DNA from: SLFT01 sp964493075
GTDB taxonomy: Bacteria; Hydrogenedentota; Hydrogenedentia; Hydrogenedentales; CAITNO01
Direction of reading: 5' to 3'
DNA length: 9,380 bases
NCBI GenBank assembly: GCA_964493075.1
Contig: CAZBNU010000165.1
Span: 1 to 9,380 of the forward strand
Every line of letters begins with the position of its first letter. Positions within the stretch are counted from its first letter, which is position 1. Of this stretch, positions 1-6,104 are shown piece after piece. The notes beneath the pieces are model-generated. The model was not told where the DNA came from. It searched no databases and was given only the letters and a program-made list of their open reading frames with translations. The position numbers and the translations under genes were made by a program.

Positions 1-39
1 AAGCACCGCCCCAAAATCAGCAATAATTGACGTAGCATT

Positions 40-69
40 ATCGGTATCGGTATCGAAATCGAAATCGAA
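40..69. repeat. Short hexamer tandem array, ATCGGT/ATCGAA type
   Basis: Five six-base units in perfect register: two ATCGGT followed by three ATCGAA. The same family forms the much larger array at 2201-2338. It lies in the non-coding leader ahead of the NagB-like gene. The rest of 1-187 shows no gene I can support. Confidence 0.9.
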
Positions 70-119
70 AAAATGTACGCGCACTTTGGAAATAAGAATT
101 GACGCAAGCGAGCAAACAG

Positions 120-142
120 CAAAAATGGGGACTGGCAACGCG
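120..142 (+). repeat. 23-bp direct repeat, left copy
   Basis: This 23-base sequence ends in GACTGGCAACGCG and recurs at 1121-1143 with two mismatches. The pair brackets the NagB-like gene and its ribosome binding site. The right copy begins immediately after that gene's stop codon. Confidence 0.75.
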
Positions 143-174
143 ATAGCGATGGCTGTACCCACTTTTGCGCAAAC

Positions 175-180
175 AGGAGG
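175..180 (+). promoter_or_regulatory. Shine-Dalgarno site that fixes the NagB-like start
   Basis: AGGAGG lies seven bases before the ATG at 188. An in-frame ATG at 86 would add 34 residues with no family similarity, and it lacks a comparable site. The start at 188 is therefore preferred. Confidence 0.85.
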
Positions 181-187
181 AAGCATC

Positions 188-1120
188 ATGAGAAAACACA
201 GTGTTGTAGCGCCGGAATGGTGGGACTATACCACCCTCGACGAAGAACTTTTGAAGGAAGTGGCACAACTGACAGCTGACGACATGCTCACCCTGTCCCG
301 ACCGGGCTTCCAGGTCATCTTTCACGACAGCCTCGAAGACCTCTATCTCGCCGAGGCCCTGGAATATATCACCGCCTGGCGCCAATCCACGCCGGACAAC
401 CCAGTCGGCATTTGCGGACCCATCGGCCCCACCGAACAACTGCCCCTCGTGGCGCGGCTGGTCAACGCCCTCGACATCAATCTCGCGGCGTGTGACGCCC
501 AATTCTGGGGAATGGACGAGTGGGTCATTGACGGAAAAGCCGTGGACGAATCCCACCCACTCTCCTTCCAGAAGGCTGACATGGACCTGTGCTTTAACCT
601 CATGCGCCCCGAACTGCGGCCCCGTCCGGAAAACCTCCATTTCCCGAACAATGACCTCGCCGCCTACAGCGCCCTCTTCGACCAAGTACGCTGCGCCGTC
701 ATGCAGGGCGGTCAGGGCGACGTCAAACACTGGGCATTCAATGACCCGCCCAAGCGCACCGGTGCCTGGACCGATGCACCGCCCCCGCCCGAAGAATTCC
801 TCAAACTGGGTACGCGCATGGTGGACCTGCATCCCATGACCATCATGCAGAATGCACGCACCTCCGGCGGCGGCAGATTGTCCGAAGTGCCCACCCAGGC
901 CATGACCGTCGGCCCCGTGGAAACCTGGAAAGCAGAGAAAGTATCCATCTGGCAGGCTGGCAATCATGACAATCCCTTCGGCATGAGGCTCACGGCCTAC
1001 ATGATCGGCAAGGAACTTCCCGACGCCGCCGTACCCATGAGCCTGCTCGCAAAACACCCCAACGTGGAATTCCACTACTACCGCAACGCCATTGGCGACT
1101 GCAGCGTCGAAATGCACTAA
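188..1120 (+). CDS. Glucosamine-6-phosphate deaminase/isomerase (NagB)-like protein
   Basis: This 310-residue protein has the NagB/SugP isomerase fold signatures. Known family members convert glucosamine 6-phosphate to fructose 6-phosphate plus ammonia in the cytoplasm. Visible matches are a glycine-rich phosphate-binding stretch around residues 74-88 (GICGPIGPTEQLP), GMDEWV at 108-113 holding the equivalent of the catalytic base Asp72 of E. coli NagB (D110), GGQGDVKHWAFNDP at 174-187, TVGPVETWKAEKVSIWQAG at 240-258, and a C-terminal strand region. The central loop departs from the canonical GNDGHIAFNEP: the histidine is kept (H181), but valine (V179) occupies the aspartate position and lysine (K180) the following glycine. 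The N-terminus is longer than in E. coli NagB. Substrate and even reaction may therefore differ from true NagB. It stands alone on the plus strand with no amino-sugar genes nearby in the window. Fold assignment is confident; exact activity is not. Confidence 0.8.
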   Translation: MRKHSVVAPEWWDYTTLDEELLKEVAQLTADDMLTLSRPGFQVIFHDSLEDLYLAEALEYITAWRQSTPDNPVGICGPIGPTEQLPLVARLVNALDINLAACDAQFWGMDEWVIDGKAVDESHPLSFQKADMDLCFNLMRPELRPRPENLHFPNNDLAAYSALFDQVRCAVMQGGQGDVKHWAFNDPPKRTGAWTDAPPPPEEFLKLGTRMVDLHPMTIMQNARTSGGGRLSEVPTQAMTVGPVETWKAEKVSIWQAGNHDNPFGMRLTAYMIGKELPDAAVPMSLLAKHPNVEFHYYRNAIGDCSVEMH

Positions 1121-1143
1121 CAAATATGGAGACTGGCAACGCG
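1121..1143 (+). repeat. 23-bp direct repeat, right copy
   Basis: It matches 120-142 at 21 of 23 positions and starts at the base after the TAA of the NagB-like gene. The GCAACGCGCAG at its right end (running on to 1147) recurs at 1214-1224, so the motif may belong to a wider dispersed family. Confidence 0.75.
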
Positions 1144-1180
1144 CAGTAACACGGTACTTAATTCTTAAAACCGGATTCTG

Positions 1181-1211
1181 TAGGGTGGGTGAAGAGCAGC
1201 GAAACCCAACA
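1181..1211. repeat. REP-like TAGGGTGGGT...AACCCAAC element
   Basis: The element reads TAGGGTGGGT, a purine-rich middle, then AAACCCAACA. TGGGT (1186-1190) can pair with ACCCA (1204-1208). It resembles the widespread intergenic GGGTGGGTxxGC...AACCCAxC repeats seen in many bacterial genomes, recognised here from memory rather than a search. It lies downstream of the NagB-like gene. Confidence 0.5.
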
Positions 1212-1286
1212 CAGCAACGCGCAGCCAATGGAACACGGTTACAAGTATTTTTCTTTGTACGCTGTTCACGCTTCAGTGTATTGTCA

Positions 1287-1362
1287 CATAACGTCATTCC
1301 AACGCATAACGTCATTCCGGTTTTTTCTTTCCGATGAAAATCGGAAAAAAAAAGACCGGAAT
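1287..1362. repeat. GTCATTCC...GGAATCCA palindromic element with a duplicated half-site
   Basis: A long inverted repeat pairs 1314-1335 with 1340-1362 around a GAAA loop. Both arms carry ATTCCGGT, a pyrimidine or purine tract, and CCGAT. The outer GTCATTCC and GGAATCCATGAG edges match the architecture of common proteobacterial-type GTCATTCC/GGAATCCA repeats. The left edge CATAACGTCATTCC (1305-1318) is duplicated 18 bases upstream at 1287-1300. It sits between the converging NagB-like and tcdA genes. No T-tract follows the stem on either strand, so I do not call it an intrinsic terminator. Confidence 0.75.
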
Positions 1363-1369
1363 CCATGAG

Positions 1370-2095
1370 TCAGCGCACTGTACCCATACCAACAATCCGA
1401 TTTATCACCCACCCCGCCGCAGTCAGCCCAAATAAACCCGGCACATGAGCAATACTCCCCACCGGCCCACGAACGCCGGAATACCCGTCCCCGCTTTCCG
1501 GCACAACCACCGGCAGCTCATCAGAAAACACACAACAAATCCCCGACACCACCCCGTGCCCACGCAAACGACGCCGCACCTCCCGCGCCAGCGGACACCC
1601 CTGGGTCTTGGAAATATCCGCCAGGCGCACCCGACCGGGGTCGCAACGCCGCCCCGCGCCCATGCTCGACAAACACGGAATACCCTGCCCGTGCAGATAC
1701 CGCAACAACGCAACCTTCGACGCCATCGTATCTATCGCGTCAATCACATGCCAAGTCGGGTCCAAACCCAGCGCCGCCACATTCGATTCGTCCACAAACA
1801 CCGCCCGACCCTCCACCACGGCATCCGGGTTAATCTGCGCAATACGATCCCGCGCCACATCCACCTTAGCAAGCCCCACCGTGTTATGAAGCGCATACAA
1901 CTGACGGTTCAGGTTGGTAATATCCACCACATCCGCATCCACCAGCAACAACCGTCCCACACCCGCGCGGGCCACCGCCTCAGCAACATAACCGCCCACG
2001 CCACCCAGCCCGATAACGGCAACAGCAGCGCCGCGCAAACGTGCAACCCCCGCATCACCCACCAACAACCGGGTGCGATGAAACAAATCACTCAT
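1370..2095 (-). CDS. tcdA: tRNA threonylcarbamoyladenosine dehydratase (TcdA/CsdL)
   Basis: This 241-residue E1/ThiF-superfamily enzyme is slightly shorter than E. coli TcdA. The known role is ATP-dependent cyclisation of t6A to ct6A at position 37 of ANN-decoding tRNAs. Seen in order: the N-terminal FHRTRLLVG, the nucleotide-binding glycine motif GLGGVGGY (29-36), VDADVVDITNLNRQ (52-65) with the family's N-x-N-R-Q, VIDAID (117-122), SSMGAGRRCDPG (143-154), and DISKTQGCPLAREVRRRLR (160-178), which is diagnostic of TcdA over ThiF, MoeB or HesA. The ATG at 2095 follows AGGAG (2110-2106) at ten bases. The frame stays open upstream into the hexamer array, but that extension is unlike the family and is rejected. 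The gene converges on the NagB-like gene and may be the last gene of a minus-strand transcript. Confidence 0.93.
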   Translation of the reverse strand: MSDLFHRTRLLVGDAGVARLRGAAVAVIGLGGVGGYVAEAVARAGVGRLLLVDADVVDITNLNRQLYALHNTVGLAKVDVARDRIAQINPDAVVEGRAVFVDESNVAALGLDPTWHVIDAIDTMASKVALLRYLHGQGIPCLSSMGAGRRCDPGRVRLADISKTQGCPLAREVRRRLRGHGVVSGICCVFSDELPVVVPESGDGYSGVRGPVGSIAHVPGLFGLTAAGWVINRIVGMGTVR

Positions 2096-2200
2096 AACTT
2101 CAAAACTCCTGACACTCCTGGTAAATAAAAAATGCCGCCCAAACCCCCAGTGTAGCACACCCCCCAACCACTCCCAAATCCCACTCCCATCCAAATTGCA

Positions 2201-2338
2201 ATCGGCATCGCCATCGCTATCGGTATCCAAATCGGTATCCAAATCGGTATCCAAATCGGTATCCAAATCGGTATCCAAATCGGTATCGGTATCGGTATCG
2301 CCATCGGTATCCAAATACAAGTCCAAATCCAAATCGCC
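2201..2338. repeat. 23-unit hexamer array (ATCGGT/ATCCAA family)
   Basis: Twenty-three consecutive six-base units keep perfect register. Variants are ATCGGC, ATCGCC, ATCGCT, ATCGGT, ATCCAA, ATACAA and GTCCAA. From 2219 to 2278 they form a higher-order 12-mer, ATCGGT-ATCCAA, repeated five times. Because the period is a multiple of three, every frame stays open, which gives low-complexity translations in both strands (for example Asp-Thr-Asp-Leu or Tyr-Arg-Phe-Gly). It lies between tcdA and the TatD-family gene in 2096-2427. I see no gene there; the remainder of that stretch is the three-copy repeat at 2352-2480 and unassigned GC-rich sequence. Confidence 0.95.
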
Positions 2339-2351
2339 TAACATCCCCCTC

Positions 2352-2480
2352 CTTGTGCTTTCTGTGCCCTTTGTGGTTAAAAAAAAATCCCCTCCGTAAA
2401 TTTTTGTGCTTTCTGTGTTCTTTGTGGTTAAGAAATTCCTCTCTGCATTTTTTTCGTGCCCTTCGTGCCTTTCGTGGTTC
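2352..2480. repeat. Three copies of a 28-bp repeat at about 50-bp period
   Basis: Copies are at 2352-2379, 2403-2430 and 2453-2480. Each has the pattern TTxGTGCxxTxxGTGxxxTTxGTGGTTx. On the minus strand they begin with AACCAC and would encode NHKEHRKHK-like peptides. Internally they are built from a roughly 9-base TTTCGTGGT-like unit. This is a well-known style of dispersed intergenic repeat. The third copy lies inside the reconstructed end of the TatD-family gene, and the stop codon of that gene lies in the edge of the second. Confidence 0.9.
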
Positions 2481-3404
2481 CCCCCAACTCCAACCCGAAA
2501 ATCCGCACTGCATTCGCCGTCGTAACCGCAGCCACCGCCTCAGGNNNNNNNNNNNNNNNNNNNNNNNNNNNNNNNNNNNNNNNNNNNNNNNNNNNNNNNN
2601 NNNNNNNNNNNNNNNNNNNNNNNNNNNNNNNNNNNNNNNNNNNNCCAACCCGAAAATCCGCACTGCATTCGCCGTCGTAACCGCAGCCACCGCCTCAGGC
2701 GACGCCCCCAACAACTCCGCCGCCGCACGCAGGTTATACAGAATGTTCGCCGGTGTATTCGCCGCACCACGCGCCTCCACCGGCGGAATATCCGGCGCAT
2801 CCGTCTCCAGCAACAAATGGTCAGGATAAATATGCCGCAACAACCGGTTCCGTTTCGCGCTGTTGCGCCACGTCAACACCCCGCCCATACTGAACGCCAG
2901 CCCATGCGCCATAAACTGATCCGCCAGTTCCGGACTACCCGAAAAATTGTGCAGAATCCCCCCCGGCGGCGACCCGTACTCCTTGAACACCTGCAGCATC
3001 TCGTTGAACGCGCCCCGGCAATGCAGATTCACCGGCAACCCCAGCCGTTGCGCCGTTTGCAACTGCACCACAAACACCGCCAACTGCCGGTCCAGCGGAA
3101 AAGGCATCGTCTTCGTATCCAGGCCAATCTCACCAATCGCCACCGCACCCTGCGCCGCATCCGCCAGACCCGGCAACGCCGCCACCGCCGCATCATCGCA
3201 ATACCACGGATGCACCCCCTGCGCAAACACCACTTCAGGATACTGCGCCGCCAACCCCGCCAACCCGTCCCAATACTTCGGATGGATAGACGCCGTAATC
3301 AGACAACGCACCCCCGCCCACCGCGCACCGGCAAGCACTTCGTCCAGACGCCCGGCAAACACGTCGCTGTCCAAATGGCAATGTACATCAATTAGGGTTG
3401 GCAT
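2428..3404 (-). CDS. TatD-family metal-dependent hydrolase (YjjV-like), interrupted by assembly gap
   Basis: This is a TIM-barrel amidohydrolase of the TatD group; known members are metal-dependent deoxyribonucleases or related phosphodiesterases in the cytoplasm. Metal ligands are all visible: HxH in DVHCHLD (H8, H10), GEIGLD (E92), NLHCRG (H128), ILHNFSGS (H152) and LLETDAP (D202). The HNFSGS and SMGGVLTWRNSAKR stretches resemble E. coli YjjV. The last family-like residues are AVRIFGL (247-253). Window coordinates include the gap and a duplicated 55-mer. Removing 155 bases joins the frame and adds ELGGTTKGTKGTKKMQRGIS before TAA at 2430-2428, giving 273 residues. The ATG at 3404 has AAGGA 11 bases upstream; TTG at 3407 is an alternative with 8-base spacing. 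Only 40 bp separates it from the nuclease-helicase gene upstream, so co-transcription is likely. Confidence 0.88.
2490..2544. repeat. 55-bp sequence duplicated across the gap, left copy
   Basis: It is identical over all 55 bases to 2645-2699 and ends exactly at the first N. It encodes the ending of the TatD-family protein. I interpret it as a k-mer overlap between two contig ends, not as a biological duplication. Confidence 0.95.
2545..2644. other. 100-N scaffold gap
   Basis: Exactly 100 Ns, the conventional placeholder length, flanked by the same 55-mer on both sides. The real molecule may have no missing sequence here, or an unknown amount of repeat sequence. Confidence 0.98.
2645..2699. 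repeat. 55-bp sequence duplicated across the gap, right copy
   Basis: It is identical to 2490-2544 and begins at the first base after the Ns. Confidence 0.95.
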
Positions 3405-3415
3405 CAATGCGCGTA

Positions 3416-3435
3416 TCCTTAAATCTTCTTAAGGA
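3416..3435 (-). promoter_or_regulatory. Small inverted repeat over the TatD-like gene's ribosome binding site
   Basis: TCCTTAA (3416-3422) and TTAAGGA (3429-3435) are perfect complements around a six-base loop. On the minus-strand transcript the 3' arm contains AAGGA, the likely Shine-Dalgarno of the TatD-family gene. It lies just after the stop of the upstream nuclease-helicase. The stem is short and AT-rich, so a regulatory role is only possible. Confidence 0.4.
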
Positions 3436-3444
3436 AAAGTGACA

Positions 3445-5451
3445 TTACAATTCCTTTATTCCGATGGAGCGTAAATATGCATAGGTTGAATCGTAATAAG
3501 ATGGATATCTTGTCGGATCTTTTATTGTGCCTTCAGGAACATATATGACCATTCCTTGCCGAGCACGGGTAAGTAAAACGCGGTATGCATTCTTGAGATA
3601 AATTTGTCGTTCCTCTTTTTTTATTTTTTGCCACTTACTGCCCTTAAAAGAAAAGTGCTTCCAGTCTTTATTCTCATATCTAAAATCCCCATCCCAAGCC
3701 ACACATATCCAATCAAGTTCAAGACCCTGAATATGAAACTCTGTTGCGACATCTTCAAGGTAGTAAGAAGACCTTACATCATCTTTTCCTTCCAGAAACC
3801 ATTTAACAGGATCCACAGGCGTTTTTACATCAATTGCGTAAGGCTTAAGACGCTCTGCCTGTGATGAAACAACAATTCCATAACGTTCACTTCCAGAGGA
3901 TTGTGACCGTAACCATTTCTTAGCCGCATCCAGGTCGCGTGTCAGAAATATTGGATACCGACTATCAAGTTCTTTTAGGACTGATCGTGCTTGTTCCAAC
4001 TCACAGTCAAGAACTTTTTTAACGAAGTCAGATACCTTCTCTGCACGAAAAGAGCGCATTGAAACCCCAAGATGTAGTTCTTCGATATAGCTGACATTGG
4101 TATCCGGATGTTCTTCAATTTCTCGCAATACATTGCCTGCGCCATACTCGCTATCAGTTATTGCAGGCGAAATATAAAGATGCCAGTCGGGAAAAGAAGA
4201 CAAGACGGCCTCTATCCATGCCCCTATGCCCGCCTCACCAGTGTTAATTTCTTGTCCCCCACCAACAAGACAAACAATTACAGCCCAATCTTTTTGCCGG
4301 TCCATGCAGGAAATCAGAAATTCTGGCTCAGAAATGCAGATATCTGACCTACCCCTTTTTCTACGCATAAAGGACGATGTTTGTTCTTTGTTCCATGCAC
4401 GTTGTGCCTCGTCGAAAAGCGCTATATGATCAACAGGAGATCCTTGGTCGCGCAAATATTCATCACGAAAATGATGTACATTTTGAATAAATGCTTTTAC
4501 CCGCGTTCGTGCTTCATATTTGCGGAGTGTGTTACCTTGTTCGTTTTCGCGGCGTATACTATCAAGTGCCAGCGCCTCCCGTAATATCGCGACAAGCGGA
4601 CCATTACCTGAAAGAAAAACGCTGTGGATATCATCACTACTATATTTCGTTGCAATATTCAATCCTACCAATGTTTTTCCTGCACCGGGCACTCCTGTAA
4701 CAAAGCAAATAGATTTGTGCCCCTGTTTTCTGGATTGATTGACTATTTCAACTATCACCTCCGATGTCTTCTGAAGATTAATCGCACCGGCATCATTTCG
4801 CGATATATCAGCAACACCATGACCGGCATAAAGTGCACGAGCGGCTTCAATAATTGTTGGCGTTGGACAATAGCGAGAATGTTCCCAATCGGTGTCATTT
4901 ATGTCTTCACCAGACAGCCCTTGGATTATGAAATCAAACGTACCACGCAAACCCTCCGCGTTTGTGCAAACGGTTTTATATAGTCCTTGTTCTCTTTGAT
5001 GAGCTACGATTGTAATTGGGACGGTTTTTGCATGTGTTGCCACAAGAATGGGAACAACATTCAAATTATGGCTTCCCTCATGAAAATACTTTAGGTCTAT
5101 AGCGTAATCGTACGCCTGATCAATATCGCTTCGTTGATAATGCTGCGCCTCTATCTTGAATTCAATAGCAAACACGATTCCATCAAGTAAAACAACCGTG
5201 TCTATGCGGTGCCCGATTCGTGGCACTTCGAATTCGAGATAGACCTTTCCTTTCCGCCCTCGTAAAGCATCACGAAGTAATTGAAACTGACTTAACCAGG
5301 CATCACGTTGCGTCTGTAATATTGGGAACATGCTGTTTCTTGCTAACACGCCCAATACTTGATCATCAGTTAGTGTTTCAAAAGCATTTATGGTTTCCGA
5401 AAACCAAGCACGTGAAAACACACTAGGATGAATGATAACTGGCTTATTCAT
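3445..5451 (-). CDS. PD-(D/E)XK nuclease fused to DUF2075 (Schlafen group 3-like) helicase
   Basis: This 668-residue two-part protein carries an N-terminal PD-(D/E)XK-type nuclease core: HRIDTVVLLDG with D84, then AIEFKIE with E97 and K99. The C-terminal two-thirds is a DUF2075 SF1-like ATPase: Walker A GVPGAGKT (253-260), Walker B IALFDEAQRAW (343-353), the family signature GGGQEINTGEAG (397-408), SMRSFRA (464-470), motif V-like FHIQGLELDW (572-581), and motif VI-like YRVLLTRARQGMVIYVPEG (623-641). All key residues look intact, so it is probably an active ATP-dependent nuclease or helicase acting on DNA or RNA. ATG at 5451 follows AAGGA at five bases. Sampled lines are about 40-48% GC against about 60-70% in the neighbouring tatD-like gene, suggesting horizontal acquisition. 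Relatives of this fusion are often seen in mobile or defence contexts; a defence role here is inference. Confidence 0.87.
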   Translation of the reverse strand: MNKPVIIHPSVFSRAWFSETINAFETLTDDQVLGVLARNSMFPILQTQRDAWLSQFQLLRDALRGRKGKVYLEFEVPRIGHRIDTVVLLDGIVFAIEFKIEAQHYQRSDIDQAYDYAIDLKYFHEGSHNLNVVPILVATHAKTVPITIVAHQREQGLYKTVCTNAEGLRGTFDFIIQGLSGEDINDTDWEHSRYCPTPTIIEAARALYAGHGVADISRNDAGAINLQKTSEVIVEIVNQSRKQGHKSICFVTGVPGAGKTLVGLNIATKYSSDDIHSVFLSGNGPLVAILREALALDSIRRENEQGNTLRKYEARTRVKAFIQNVHHFRDEYLRDQGSPVDHIALFDEAQRAWNKEQTSSFMRRKRGRSDICISEPEFLISCMDRQKDWAVIVCLVGGGQEINTGEAGIGAWIEAVLSSFPDWHLYISPAITDSEYGAGNVLREIEEHPDTNVSYIEELHLGVSMRSFRAEKVSDFVKKVLDCELEQARSVLKELDSRYPIFLTRDLDAAKKWLRSQSSGSERYGIVVSSQAERLKPYAIDVKTPVDPVKWFLEGKDDVRSSYYLEDVATEFHIQGLELDWICVAWDGDFRYENKDWKHFSFKGSKWQKIKKEERQIYLKNAYRVLLTRARQGMVIYVPEGTIKDPTRYPSYYDSTYAYLRSIGIKEL

Positions 5452-5811
5452 ACCTGTCCTTCTCTTGTCATAACACCCATGCCGCTTTAGTAAATGGACC
5501 TGTAGTTACCCTCAAAAATTAAAAGGTAAATTTACGTATTTGTTGAGCCTCTCTTATAGTATCATACCAGAATGTCCTTCCGGATAGCGGGATTGCGGAT
5601 ATGGTATTCGTGCGGTACGTAACGGCAGCCAAAGCCATCACAAGCGGTGTGGTGTCAAAAACTAGCCGTGGGTTGATCGAAGAAATACCCCGAGTAACAT
5701 TGCATCCATACCCAGATCATCCTGGAAGAATGGCACAATGGCAATACCCAGCCAAACGCCACATCCCGGGTGCAGCAACCCCATCACAGTAACATGAAAT
5801 CGCTGGCCCAT

Positions 5812-5838
5812 AGTCCATATTGTCCATACCGTCCATCC
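5812..5838. repeat. Three 9-bp tandem units, NGTCCATNN
   Basis: Units at 5812-5820, 5821-5829 and 5830-5838 share the GTCCAT core. It resembles the GTCCAT nonamer repeats found between genes in many draft genomes. It abuts the 7-bp array directly. Confidence 0.75.
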
Positions 5839-5840
5839 TA

Positions 5841-5866
5841 CCCTATACCCTATACCCTATACCCTA
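5841..5866. repeat. 7-bp tandem array, CCCTATA
   Basis: Three perfect CCCTATA units and a final CCCTA, immediately following the GTCCAT nonamers. It is telomere-like only by chance; it is internal and short. Confidence 0.9.
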
Positions 5867-6088
5867 CACGCATGTGTTTACTTTTAACATTAACCCTTTT
5901 CAGCATTTCAACCCTGATCGCAAACCCAAATACCGTCTGCATTGTTTGCCTGGCCTCTATTATTCTATGTTGCAGTCCCTACCCACGCTGGACGCAATTA
6001 TCCTGAACTGAAATATGGAAGATGCCCCTGCTCTTTGAATATCATGTGGGGTATAGTCGGGTGTATTGAACTCCTGATGTGTAACCTG

Positions 6089-6095
6089 GGAGGTG
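6089..6095 (+). promoter_or_regulatory. Shine-Dalgarno site that decides the AddB-like start
   Basis: GGAGGTG lies nine bases before ATG at 6105. A GTG in the same frame at 6093 overlaps this site and so cannot use it. ATG 6105 is preferred. Confidence 0.8.
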
Positions 6096-6104
6096 GTAAT
6101 TTAT

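Larger units (their letters stand above)
5452..6104. other. Divergent intergenic region, no supportable gene
   Basis: This 653-bp spacer separates the divergent nuclease-helicase and AddB-like genes and should hold both promoters. I could not identify convincing -35/-10 pairs on either strand. An ATG-started frame at 5601-5792 (63 codons) has no recognisable family and no ribosome binding site; it could be a gene remnant. A hydrophobic frame at 5770-6006 runs through the tandem repeats at 5812-5866 and is probably spurious. Confidence 0.6.

Noticed and set aside
1314..1362. Rho-independent terminator for the converging genes
   Set aside because: The stem is followed by neither a T-tract on the plus strand nor one on the minus strand; the T and A tracts lie inside the stem.
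38..1366. A 442-codon open frame on the minus strand covering the NagB-like gene
   Set aside because: It is antisense to a gene with clear family motifs, and its ends translate repeats; it is a shadow of GC-rich coding sequence.
2201..2338. CRISPR array
   Set aside because: Units are six bases with no unique spacers; it is a simple tandem repeat.
2096..2344. In-frame Asp-Thr-Asp-Leu-rich N-terminal extension of TcdA
   Set aside because: It is created by the hexamer array, which is open in every frame. A good ribosome binding site and the family-like N-terminus support the start at 2095.
2217..3407. A 396-residue TatD-family product reading through the Ns
   Set aside because: The frame beyond the gap depends on the arbitrary 100 Ns and encodes repeats. 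Collapsing the 55-mer overlap gives a consistent shorter end.
5601..5792. 63-codon ORF in the divergent spacer
   Set aside because: No ribosome binding site and no recognisable domain. It may be a remnant, but the sequence alone does not support a gene.
5841..5866. Telomere-like or replication-end sequence
   Set aside because: Only three and a half heptamers, internal to the contig and flanked by ordinary sequence.
5770..6006. Hydrophobic small protein or signal peptide ORF
   Set aside because: The frame runs through two tandem repeats, and the hydrophobic part has no start with a ribosome binding site.
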